DNA of 64,000 nucleotides. Source: Ruminococcaceae bacterium KH2T8 (GTDB lineage Bacteria; Bacillota; Clostridia; Saccharofermentanales; Saccharofermentanaceae). How positions within the stretch are numbered: position 1 is the stretch's first letter; each line of letters begins with the position of its first letter. Below, one piece after another: positions 8,075 through 14,996 of this stretch. Location: NCBI GenBank assembly GCA_900111435.1, contig FOIY01000001.1:496001-560000 (forward strand), given 5' to 3'. The position numbers and the translations under genes were made by a program. Below the pieces are notes generated by a model. It had not been told where the DNA came from, made no database searches, and saw nothing but the letters and a program-made list of their open reading frames with translations.

Positions 8075-8440
8075 TTACCATGTCGGATCCGTACATGCGG
8101 TAAGACACGCTCCGATCAGGATGATCGCTCCAATGGCAACCGCCGCGACCATTACGATATAAAGGATCATAAGGACCAGGCCGTATACGCTCTTGCTGTA
8201 CTTGATCCTGACAAATATCATGAGTCCGATACCCGCGAGCACTGCCGCGAATGCAGGAAACAGCATCACGGCCCCTAATGACTCCATACCGTTATCGTCG
8301 AGGACATAGCATAAAAGACAGAAGATCGGCGCCACTACAAATCCGCAGATAGTCGATATGATGCAGAAGAGATTTGCCTTCTTCTTTTGTTCTTTGGTAA
8401 GAGCAGGCTTGCCGCCTGTATCATTTACTCCCTCACTCAT
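8075..8440 (-). CDS. Small membrane protein, unrecognised
   Basis: A 121-residue protein with a polar, lysine-rich N-terminus (about 25 residues) and three hydrophobic segments. It ends in CLTACTDPTW just after the last helix. The short Met-Ser-Glu start is preceded by AGGGATAAGAAAC. It heads the pair with the 100-residue protein downstream. No function can be proposed. Confidence 0.5.
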   Translation of the reverse strand: MSEGVNDTGGKPALTKEQKKKANLFCIISTICGFVVAPIFCLLCYVLDDNGMESLGAVMLFPAFAAVLAGIGLMIFVRIKYSKSVYGLVLMILYIVMVAAVAIGAIILIGACLTACTDPTW

Positions 8441-8461
8441 GTTTCTTATCCCTCACAAATA

Positions 8462-8492
8462 AAAATATTGCCGAAGGGATACCCTTCGACAA
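8462..8492 (-). terminator. Rho-independent terminator
   Basis: On the minus strand TTGTCGAAGGG, a three-base loop and CCCTTCGGCAA are followed by TATTTTTAT. It lies just after the radical SAM/SPASM gene and ends the MarR-flavodoxin-radical SAM operon. Confidence 0.8.
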
Positions 8493-8502
8493 TAAGATAA
8501 TA

Positions 8503-9600
8503 TCATAAATCTTTATCAAACTGTTGCTCCACGAGATCCCGCTTCTCAAAGAGGACGCAGCCGCCCTTGTGGTCGTCGGCGAGGATGTCATTTTCGGTAA
8601 GCCGCCTGAAGAACTCAGAGTGCATTGCTTCCTTCAGCGAAGTGTCCCTGACATTGACGTCGGAATACGGCGAGAAAGGACACGGCTCCGCACCTCCGTG
8701 CGAATTGATGTGAAAGAATCCTCTGCCTGCCGCTATGCATCCGCCTGAGCTTTTCTCATCCCCCGGGAAAGATACGAATACCATCTCCTCGTGAGCTTGC
8801 CTGACACGCGCGACCTCCGCTATCAGGTGATCCCTCTGCTCATCCGAAAGGACAAGATCAGTGCTCTCCTCTGTCACCGACACATACTCTACATAGATCA
8901 CGAGCTTACAGCCTCTGTCCGACAGTTCACGAATGAACTTCTCCGACGTGACCTCAGCAAAGTTCTCGGTCGTGACCGTAACAGACGCTCCGAATATGAG
9001 CCCGCGCTCCGCCAGAGAATCCATGGCAGAGATCAGCTTATCGTAAACGCCTTCTCCGCGCCTTGAGTCAGTCTTATCCTTATCGCCCTCAATGCTGATC
9101 ACCGGAACGAGATTACGATGCTCGTCAAAGAGCTCCATATACTTCGCGCTCATGAAGGTGCCGTTCGTAAAGATCGGGAATAAGATCTCGGGCATCTTTG
9201 CCGCTTCGCTTATTACATCCCAGCGAAGCATCGGCTCACCGCCCGCTAAGAGGATAAAGCTCACTCCGAGGTCACGCGCCTCCTCAAAGATCTTCCTCCA
9301 CTCATCTCGCGAAAGCTGATCCACCGGCTCTATGTCGGTCGTAGCGTTATTGCATCTTGAATAGCATCCCGCGCAGTGAAGATTACAGCTCGATGTTATG
9401 CTCGCGATAAGAAACGGCGGGATATGCTCACCCTGCTTCTCGGCGGCAGCCCTCTTCTTCGAAGCCTTCCTGCTCGAGGCTGCGAACTTCAGCATATATG
9501 CCGATTCGCGAGGATCTCGCATCGTCGTCCTGAGCGCATCCGAAACGATACGCTCTACGCCTTTGGTCATATAGGACTGAATATCAAACTTCTTATCCAT
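8503..9600 (-). CDS. Radical SAM/SPASM-like protein
   Basis: A 365-residue radical SAM enzyme. The cluster motif is C72, C76 and C79 (CNLHCAGC), followed by LLAGGEPML, which matches the SAM-binding GGEP motif. The C-terminal third holds more cysteines (GGCIAAGRGFFHIN, then EPCPFSPYSDVN, and a last GGCVLF). This is a SPASM/twitch-like pattern, so an extra cluster is likely. In other genomes such proteins modify peptides or act in heme or redox chemistry; no precursor peptide was seen here. The gene may instead start at the GTG at 9615, overlapping the flavodoxin stop. The ATG at 9600 was preferred for its upstream GAGTAGAAG. Confidence 0.8.
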   Translation of the reverse strand: MDKKFDIQSYMTKGVERIVSDALRTTMRDPRESAYMLKFAASSRKASKKRAAAEKQGEHIPPFLIASITSSCNLHCAGCYSRCNNATTDIEPVDQLSRDEWRKIFEEARDLGVSFILLAGGEPMLRWDVISEAAKMPEILFPIFTNGTFMSAKYMELFDEHRNLVPVISIEGDKDKTDSRRGEGVYDKLISAMDSLAERGLIFGASVTVTTENFAEVTSEKFIRELSDRGCKLVIYVEYVSVTEESTDLVLSDEQRDHLIAEVARVRQAHEEMVFVSFPGDEKSSGGCIAAGRGFFHINSHGGAEPCPFSPYSDVNVRDTSLKEAMHSEFFRRLTENDILADDHKGGCVLFEKRDLVEQQFDKDL

Positions 9601-9611
9601 GGTTCTTCTAC

Positions 9612-10019
9612 TCACTTATAAGACTGCACGAACTTAACGATCTCTGCGATGTCGTTCTCATTAGGTCTTCCCTTATGGATTCCCTTGAATTCTCCTCTGC
9701 AGTGAAATTCCTTCTCGTCCATGGGAATACCGACCTTATCTGCCGCTTCCTTGACTTTCTTATAAGTCGAATTGAGCATCGCCGCAGATCCGAAATTTAC
9801 GATCTTTCCAACCTTGTTCTTATCGAGAGACGCAACGAAAGCCCTTACTTCCGGATCGATATTAAACGCATAATACGAATTGCCGAGGAAGAGGTAATCT
9901 ACTTTCTCATCGACGGGAGCGCTTATCGGGAGTGCCTCTACACCGAGTTCCTTTGCAACTGCCTCTGCAAGTCTTTTGGTATTACCTGTCTTTGTGTAGT
10001 ATCTGACTGCGTAATTCAT
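9612..10019 (-). CDS. Flavodoxin-like protein
   Basis: A 135-residue protein with the flavodoxin phosphate-binding loop YYTKTGNTKRLAEAV at residues 7-21, where FMN phosphate would sit. It continues with DYLFLGNSYYAFNIDPEV and VNFGSAAM, the usual second and third contact regions. Flavodoxins carry single electrons and can reduce radical SAM clusters. Its position between an OhrR/MarR-type regulator and a radical SAM gene fits an electron donor role, but that is inference. It is translationally close to the downstream gene (stop and start nearly overlap). A plain binding site AAGGAGAGAG precedes the start. Confidence 0.82.
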   Translation of the reverse strand: MNYAVRYYTKTGNTKRLAEAVAKELGVEALPISAPVDEKVDYLFLGNSYYAFNIDPEVRAFVASLDKNKVGKIVNFGSAAMLNSTYKKVKEAADKVGIPMDEKEFHCRGEFKGIHKGRPNENDIAEIVKFVQSYK

Positions 10020-10049
10020 GTTCTCTCTCCTTATCTTATTTAGTTCTGT

Positions 10050-10484
10050 TTATTCCGCGTCCAGGATCCGGTATAAGAGCCTGTAGAGTTCCTTGGCTTC
10101 TTTACTGCTGAGGGGCGAACCGTTCTGCGCTAGCTTGAGCGGGATATCCTTGCACTGCTCCTTAAGAACTTCGCCTTCTTTCGTGACCGATACGATCGTG
10201 ATGCGCTCATCTTCCTTCGAGCGCTCCCTGGTGACATACCCTGCCGTCTCGAGTCTTTTAAGAAGAGGCGTCAGCGTACCCGCATCGAGCCTTAACGTCT
10301 CCCCCAGCTGTCCGACATTTACCGAGCCGTGCTCCCACATCACCATAAGGACAACATACTGAGTATAGGTAAGTCCCAGTGGCTTCAAGTACGGAGTATA
10401 GCTGCCTACGATCTTCCTGCTGCATGCATAGAGCGGGAAGCAAAGCTGATTCTTAAGTAAGAGCTGTTCATATTCCTGTGCCAT
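10050..10484 (-). CDS. MarR family regulator, OhrR-like
   Basis: A 144-residue winged-helix repressor. Residues about 13-25 (NQLCFPLYACSRKI) carry the N-terminal cysteine found at this place in OhrR-type peroxide sensors. The DNA-binding core is LTYTQYVVLMVMWEH, then the recognition helix LRLDAGTLTPLLKRLE and the wing ERSKEDERITIVSVT. OhrR proteins respond to organic peroxides through that cysteine. The start at 10484 follows GGTGAC; the frame is open further upstream but crosses the promoter. It is the first gene of the operon with the flavodoxin-like and radical SAM genes. Autoregulation is likely (see the palindrome at 10526-10537). Confidence 0.85.
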   Translation of the reverse strand: MAQEYEQLLLKNQLCFPLYACSRKIVGSYTPYLKPLGLTYTQYVVLMVMWEHGSVNVGQLGETLRLDAGTLTPLLKRLETAGYVTRERSKEDERITIVSVTKEGEVLKEQCKDIPLKLAQNGSPLSSKEAKELYRLLYRILDAE

Positions 10485-10520
10485 AGTCACCGATCCTGCT
10501 TTCCAGTTACCTTTTGCACA

Positions 10521-10550
10521 ATTATATTGCGCGCAATGTAATTCTGTCAA
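10521..10550 (-). promoter_or_regulatory. Promoter and MarR-type operator of the OhrR-like operon
   Basis: On the minus strand TTGACA (10550-10545) and TATAAT (10526-10521) are 18 bases apart. The spacer holds a perfect palindrome ATTGCGCGCAAT (10526-10537) within TACATTGCGCGCAATATA. MarR/OhrR repressors typically bind such a site between the -35 and -10 boxes. The start codon is 37 bases downstream. Confidence 0.7.
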
Positions 10551-10585
10551 GTAATAGGCGAGCGGGGCGCCGCCACTGCCAAATA

Positions 10586-10755
10586 GACTGTCAAATTCTC
10601 CACGATTTAGTAGAGTGTTTGACAGTGGTGCCTCTCATGGACAAAAAGACTGCCAAATCCGGCTCGATTTGGCAGTGTATTTGACAGTGAACCATCTCGC
10701 GGACAAAAAGACGGACAAATCCGCTCAGATTTGTCCGTGTATTTGTCCATGGCCA
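10586..10755. repeat. Tandem hairpin array D: three units, 62-bp period
   Basis: Units start at 10586, 10648 and 10710. They begin GACTGTCAAAT, GACTGCCAAAT and GACGGACAAAT, and the first two end in GGACAAAAA. Each folds back on itself: CTGTCAAA with TTTGACAG, CTGCCAAATC with GATTTGGCAG, GGACAAATC with GATTTGTCC. Compensating changes (CTGTC, CTGCC, GGAC and their complements) keep the arms paired although the word changes from unit to unit. The array sits between the OhrR-like promoter and two gene fragments. Its build is like arrays A and C near the left end, with unrelated words. The function is unknown. Confidence 0.82.
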
Positions 10756-10794
10756 GTCGGGAGCAAGCAAACAACACGCCACCCGCGCCGGACC

Positions 10795-11127
10795 TTACTC
10801 CTCCCCCATCCGCTCGAGCTGACCGCAAAGCTGCTCGATCTCAGAAAGCAGCGGCGCGTAGTCCGTCTCCGTCCGCGCGCGCAGCAGCTCGGTTATCTCG
10901 CACACCTTCTCATATAGCGGCGTCAGCGAGAGATTCCCGAGGACACCCTTCAGGGCGTGCGCGGCCTCGAACGCCTTCGCGGATCTCCCGCGGCAACCAT
11001 CTCTCCCAACACGCGAAACTCCTCATGCCTCGCGACGGTCGATACGAGCCGCAGGTAGAGCGCTTCGTTACCCATGAAGCGGGCGAGGCCGTCCGCAGTA
11101 TCTGCTCCAAGATCATTAAGTTTAGCT
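10795..11127 (-). pseudogene. Frameshifted Hpt-domain protein fragment
   Basis: Two minus-strand frames together encode one histidine-phosphotransfer (Hpt) domain. The N-terminal part contains LGADTADGLARFMGNEALY. After a one-base loss near 10981-10986 the second frame continues with AFEAAHALKGVLGNLSLTP, where HALKG carries the phospho-accepting His, and ends at a TAA at 10795-10797. Hpt domains relay phosphate in phosphorelays and are common in GGDEF or hybrid-kinase contexts; no partner is left here. The fragment is much richer in GC than its surroundings, which suggests an imported or relocated piece. A TAA lies directly upstream, so no start survives. Confidence 0.75.
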
Positions 11128-11145
11128 TAATTGCAAAACTAAAGT
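11125..11145. repeat. 21-bp repeat, copy 1
   Basis: GCTTAATTGCAAAACTAAAGT occurs here, and its exact reverse complement is at 46761-46781. This copy lies at the junction between the Hpt fragment and the DUF2075 fragment. A chance 21-base identity within 64 kb is very unlikely, so the pair probably marks a mobile or recombinational sequence. Confidence 0.7.
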
Positions 11146-11149
11146 CAGG

Positions 11150-11400
11150 CTAGATCTCCTCAATTCCTAAACTCTTCAAATACTGATACGTTCCATCGTA
11201 AAACTCGGGAAGTCTAGTACTATCTTCCCAGAATCCACTGGCGGTCTTATGTTCATTGCCATCAGGAACACATATGACCATCCCCGCTCTGGCTCTGGTA
11301 AGCAATACTCTATATGCATTCAACATATCAGAAGGATGTTACGATATTCAGGATTGTGCAGGTGTTGCTATACCTGTTCCAGTTTTTCTGTTCACGGTCC
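11150..11400 (-). pseudogene. C-terminal remnant of a DUF2075-type helicase
   Basis: The minus strand reads AYRVLLTRARAGMVICVPDG and then PEFYDGTYQYLKSLGIEEI followed by a TAG at 11150-11152. This is the ending typical of DUF2075/Schlafen-like DNA/RNA helicases (motif VI LLTRAR). About 60 residues are in one frame. Upstream of it a neighbouring frame still reads NPEYRN, the usual preceding residues, so at least one frameshift separates them, and nothing recognisable of the ATPase core remains. It lies between the Hpt fragment and an intact gene, in what looks like a decayed insertion site. Confidence 0.7.
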
Positions 11401-11401
11401 A

Positions 11402-12067
11402 TTATCTCCCGATCACCTCTCCTATCTTCTTCAGCGCTTCCTCAGTCTTAGCGGAATAGGTGCCGCTCCGGTCATCTCCCTGCATTATGTACAGCAGTGC
11501 CTCTTCGTTCATCGTGTAGATGTCGATCCTGTCCGAATACCAGTTATATACGTGATAAGAAAGTTTCTGAAGTCGCGTATCTATCTTTGCGATATCGTCT
11601 TCTTCGAACCAGATGAAGTCTTCGTAGAAGTACTTAAACGGGCCTGCCGAGAGAGCTGCTTCATAAAGGAACATTCCCATCAGGAATGCGGAGAGGCTTT
11701 CTTCTGCCTTTCCTACTTCTCTTGTCTTGTCTCCCTGCAGGGGTTCTACGATATAGACAGGAGGATCGGGAAGCACCATATCTTCTCTTCTGACACCTGC
11801 CTGATAACAGTGCTGGTTCTCGTCTATCAGGTAGTAGTAATCCTTGGCTTCAGTTTTTATCCAGTTACTGTTTCTTCTATATTTCAGATCGATCCAGAGA
11901 TCGTTAGTGCCGGTATAAAGTTCTTTGGTATTTCCGCACGTCTTCCAGAAATCCATAAGGGCAGCAGGGATCTGATCAAAGCCTTCGCTCATCTCCCTGA
12001 TCTCATCGTCGGTATAGCCGACGAACGATCCTATATCGTATATTCTTCGAAGCAATTCGTAGTCCAC
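11402..12067 (-). CDS. SMI1/KNR4 (SUKH)-like protein
   Basis: A 221-residue soluble protein. Residues about 20-55 (MSEGFDQIPAALMDFWKTCG, then LWIDL) resemble the opening of the SUKH/SMI1-KNR4 fold, in which a Leu/Ile-Pro and an aromatic residue precede a helix. Many SUKH proteins are immunity proteins against secreted nuclease toxins, but no toxin gene adjoins this one, so that role is speculation. It starts with GTG behind AAAGGAAC and lies 37 bp downstream of the orphan membrane protein gene, probably in the same transcript. Confidence 0.45.
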   Translation of the reverse strand: MDYELLRRIYDIGSFVGYTDDEIREMSEGFDQIPAALMDFWKTCGNTKELYTGTNDLWIDLKYRRNSNWIKTEAKDYYYLIDENQHCYQAGVRREDMVLPDPPVYIVEPLQGDKTREVGKAEESLSAFLMGMFLYEAALSAGPFKYFYEDFIWFEEDDIAKIDTRLQKLSYHVYNWYSDRIDIYTMNEEALLYIMQGDDRSGTYSAKTEEALKKIGEVIGR

Positions 12068-12104
12068 TTTAGCTGTTCCTTTGATGTCTTTCGATAACTA
12101 TATG

Positions 12105-13010
12105 TTAGCACTCTTTATCGGCGCCAACTCGACATACAGATCTCAGTCTGATGCAAAGCACCAATTGTATTAACAAATAAATAATGAAGAATGTGGTAAA
12201 ACCTGCCAAATAGAACAGTACTGCCATTCTAACGATGAAACACAGTATCGTCTTCTTCATAGCACTCTCTGTGGCATACATCCTACCTTTGTAAAGAAAA
12301 GCCGGCACGGTCTCATGATCATGATCTGCGTGTCTATAATACTTCTCGTCTTCTCTTGTAACACCTTGAAGCCGATATTCATCACCATCATAGCTTACCG
12401 TTACTTCCAAACGGTAATTAACTGTGTAAAAATTTGACTGATGAAACATCCCATCTGACTCATAACCGTGCCGTCTTTCGCGATAAGCTACGAGTTCGGA
12501 ATCGGTGACATAAACATCAACCTTGCGATAATCGATCGGCTTATTGCAGAAGTACGAGCTTACACCTAAGATCGATGTCAGGATTAATATCGTAACAAGA
12601 AATATAATTATGATATCCTTCGTGCTCTTGATCTTACTTCTCAAGCGCCTTATGTATGCTTCCCTGTCCTGCTCTTCTCTTGTCGGAACACCCGTACCGT
12701 CCAGGTGGTACTTCTCAAGATTATCCACAAGGGTCTCGGCCACGAACTTATACTCATTGGTATCCAGGCCCCATATACGCTTTATATCGAAGAGTTCCTC
12801 ATCTTCTATTCCGAGATATGTGTTCGTCTTGAGCGTTGCCATCGAGGCACATATGATCCCAAACCTCAGATCACGGTTGGTAGCCTTGTAGCACAATTTC
12901 CAGTTACGAAAACATTCAGCGTAATAGTTCTCGAATAATTCGGAAGCCTTTTCGATATCTTCGTATCCTTTATTCTTCAGGAACACAATATATGTCTGTA
13001 CGTATTCCAA
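12105..13010 (-). CDS. Orphan two-helix membrane protein, paralogue of the 29960 gene
   Basis: A 301-residue protein with three parts: a helical cytosolic domain (about 1-130), one membrane helix (about 133-155), an external domain of about 90 residues and a second helix pair near the end. The cytosolic domain matches the protein at 29960-30880 (YYAECF with YFSEYF; LRFGIICASMATLKTNTYLG with LRFGLISAAIAHLKTSKYLG; EYKFVA with EYDFIA). The external parts hardly match. The start is TTG behind AAGGGGAAG, 14 bp after the upstream stop. No known family was recognised. Confidence 0.55.
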   Translation of the reverse strand: MEYVQTYIVFLKNKGYEDIEKASELFENYYAECFRNWKLCYKATNRDLRFGIICASMATLKTNTYLGIEDEELFDIKRIWGLDTNEYKFVAETLVDNLEKYHLDGTGVPTREEQDREAYIRRLRSKIKSTKDIIIIFLVTILILTSILGVSSYFCNKPIDYRKVDVYVTDSELVAYRERRHGYESDGMFHQSNFYTVNYRLEVTVSYDGDEYRLQGVTREDEKYYRHADHDHETVPAFLYKGRMYATESAMKKTILCFIVRMAVLFYLAGFTTFFIIYLLIQLVLCIRLRSVCRVGADKEC

Positions 13011-13024
13011 TTATCTTCCCCTTA

Positions 13025-13486
13025 TCAAGCATTAGATTCTATCAATTCTACAAAGATCATGAAGATGAGACTGAATATCGGCCATCCGAAGATGGTAGTA
13101 TTCTCCATCCACAGGGGACGCATGTTATCGGTCATGCCTACTCTCAGGTAAAGACAGATTACTATTGCCACGATCATCAGAATAGCAAATACCGCTGATA
13201 TGACCGCGAAGAAGATCTTAGCCGACATACCCGTCCGATAGAGGTTACTTATCCTTTTCCTGAGGAAATACCTGTAGCCCATGACCATAAAGCTCACGAA
13301 TATCACCATACCGAGAAGATAGAACAGAATACTGTAACTATATTCGTCTCCGCTCATGAAGAAGCCGGAATATCTTCCTTCGAAAGTCCTGCCGACTGTC
13401 TGAAGCAGCGAGGCAAGCCCTGCTACGATCACGGATGCCGACAGATAGAGCGCCTCGGCACCAAACATCTTAAGATCATCTTTCAT
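13025..13486 (-). CDS. Four-helix membrane protein, unrecognised
   Basis: A 153-residue protein with four hydrophobic segments: about 12-30, 45-68, 85-112 and 128-148. A basic loop (RYFLRKRISNLYR) lies after helix 2. No motif identifies a family. It is the first gene of a probable three-gene minus-strand unit with the orphan paralogue and the SUKH-like gene. It follows AGAGGCAG at a normal distance. Confidence 0.5.
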   Translation of the reverse strand: MKDDLKMFGAEALYLSASVIVAGLASLLQTVGRTFEGRYSGFFMSGDEYSYSILFYLLGMVIFVSFMVMGYRYFLRKRISNLYRTGMSAKIFFAVISAVFAILMIVAIVICLYLRVGMTDNMRPLWMENTTIFGWPIFSLIFMIFVELIESNA

Positions 13487-13554
13487 AATATATCTGCCTC
13501 TCTTCTTATCCTGAACTTATATAGCTAACCATATATTAACACTCTTTGCCCATA

Positions 13555-13591
13555 CAAAAAGGACTGACCCCCATGAGCGGGATCAGTCCTT
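13555..13591 (-). terminator. Rho-independent terminator of the MetE-like gene
   Basis: On the minus strand AAGGACTGA, a 15-base loop region and TCAGTCCTT are followed by a T run (TTTTTG). It lies 24 bp after the stop codon. Confidence 0.85.
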
Positions 13592-13614
13592 CGTGTTTAG
13601 TTTCTTGTCCGTTA

Positions 13615-14730
13615 TCAGCCCCAGACTTCTTCTGCAATCTCCTTAACGAGCTTGAGCTTGTTCCACTGCTCTTCCTCTGTGAGCTTGTTACCGATCTCAC
13701 ATGAAGCAAAGCCACACTGAGGGCTAAGGTAGAGTCTGTCGAGAGGTACATACTTAGCAGCCTCGTGGATCCTGTCGATAATCGTCTGCTTGTCCTCAAG
13801 GACGGGAGACTTAGTTGTAATAAGACCGAGTACTACCTTCTTGTCGGGAGATACCTTTGCGAGGGGCTCGAAGCCGCCGGATCTCTCGTCATCGTACTCA
13901 AGGAAAAGTGCATCTACGTTCTCTCTTGCGAATACCTGATCTGCTACGCTGTCGTATGCACCGCTCGTAAAGTATGTGGAATGGTAGTTACCTCTGCAGA
14001 TATGGGAGTTGATGACCATATCCTCTGGCTTTCCTTCGAGAGCCAGGTTATTAACCTTAAGGAGCTGCTCCTTAACGTCTTCAAGGTCGATACCGAGAGA
14101 AGCATATCTCTGCTTAGCGGCATCACCTACGAGAGCACCCCATGTGCAGTCATCGAGCTGAAGGTTACGGCAGCCTGCATCGTAAAACTGCTTGATTACT
14201 TCCCTGTATGCCTTTGCGATATCCACGATGAGTTCATCGTTAGTAGCATAGAACTTTCTCGTATTCTCGAAGTTAGCGGGAACGATCATCTGCTGGAACA
14301 TCTGAGCAGGAGCGGGGATCGTATACTTTGCTACCGTGTTCTCATCCTCGAACTGCTTCAAGAACTTGAAGTATTCAACGAAGGGGTGAGCCTTAGCCTT
14401 TACCTTGCCTACGAGATATGTATCGTCAAGTACTGCAAGCTCGTCGTTAAACTGTACACCTCTTCCCGTTGCCTCGTGCTCTACGCCCTCGAAGCCCCAC
14501 ATGAAGTCCAGGTGCCAGAATGTTCTTCTGAACTCACCGTCTGTGATAACGTGGAATCCAAGTTCCTTCTGCTTAGCTACTACCTTAGTGATCTCATCGT
14601 TGATGATCTTATCGAACTCAGCTTCCGTGATCTTACCAGCCTTAAAATCTGCCTTTGCATCCTTAAGTGACTGAGGGCGAAGGAAGCTTCCTACATAGTC
14701 ATAACGAAAAGGTGTTCTTAACTTGCTCAT
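13615..14730 (-). CDS. Cobalamin-independent methionine synthase-like methyltransferase (YxjG/YxjH type)
   Basis: A 371-residue protein equal to the C-terminal catalytic half of MetE. It opens with the typical FRYDYVGSFLRP and DGEFRRTFWHLDF. Zinc ligands expected in this family can be read at H-x-C in SHICRGNYHS (about 230), at the Glu of FLEYDDE and at the Cys of LSPQCGFASC (about 342). These enzymes move a methyl group to homocysteine or a related thiol. The short YxjG/YxjH forms lack the folate-binding N-terminal half, and their methyl donor is uncertain. It is transcribed alone, with a strong terminator. The start follows AGGAGTATAAG. Confidence 0.85.
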   Translation of the reverse strand: MSKLRTPFRYDYVGSFLRPQSLKDAKADFKAGKITEAEFDKIINDEITKVVAKQKELGFHVITDGEFRRTFWHLDFMWGFEGVEHEATGRGVQFNDELAVLDDTYLVGKVKAKAHPFVEYFKFLKQFEDENTVAKYTIPAPAQMFQQMIVPANFENTRKFYATNDELIVDIAKAYREVIKQFYDAGCRNLQLDDCTWGALVGDAAKQRYASLGIDLEDVKEQLLKVNNLALEGKPEDMVINSHICRGNYHSTYFTSGAYDSVADQVFARENVDALFLEYDDERSGGFEPLAKVSPDKKVVLGLITTKSPVLEDKQTIIDRIHEAAKYVPLDRLYLSPQCGFASCEIGNKLTEEEQWNKLKLVKEIAEEVWG

Positions 14731-14822
14731 ATTCTTATACTCCTGTGATCTTTTTTCTTATACGCCAGTCATTATAATGCGCATACTAATATCATAGGAA
14801 ATACTAATTATTTATTGCAGGT

Positions 14823-14839
14823 CATAGGTTATAACTATG
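14823..14839 (-). promoter_or_regulatory. Possible LysR-type Met box
   Basis: CATAGTTATAACCTATG on the minus strand is an imperfect dyad about 93 bases before the MetE-like start codon. It resembles the TATAGTT...AACTATA box of MetR/MtaR-type regulators in Firmicutes. No S-box or T-box leader is visible in this short upstream region. Confidence 0.3.
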
Positions 14840-14935
14840 GATACGCAGGGTCGGAAGCCGTGTAACAATGTTACAAAATGAGCCGGGAGAGACGATCTCC
14901 TCCGGCGTAAGCTCAGTACGAGCGGCTCTTACTGA

Positions 14936-14966
14936 TTGCTCAATTACTGCCACGATGTTATATAAT
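14936..14966 (+). promoter_or_regulatory. Promoter of the large lipoprotein gene
   Basis: A perfect -10 box TATAAT (14961-14966) follows a weak TTGCTC (14936-14941) at 19 bases. The start codon is 31 bases downstream of the -10 box. Confidence 0.45.
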
Positions 14967-14996
14967 ACGTTGACTAACGTACAAGGAGAGGAACTT

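Noticed and set aside
10731-11153. Plus-strand 140-codon ORF rich in Ala, Arg and Ser
   Set aside because: It is the antisense shadow of the GC-rich Hpt fragment, which explains its length and composition.
13765-14670. Plus-strand ORF of 301 codons
   Set aside because: It is antisense to the MetE-like gene and caused by its codon use; no start signal.
14731-14860. S-box (SAM) riboswitch before the MetE-like gene
   Set aside because: None of the S-box blocks is present, and the region is too short for the full leader.
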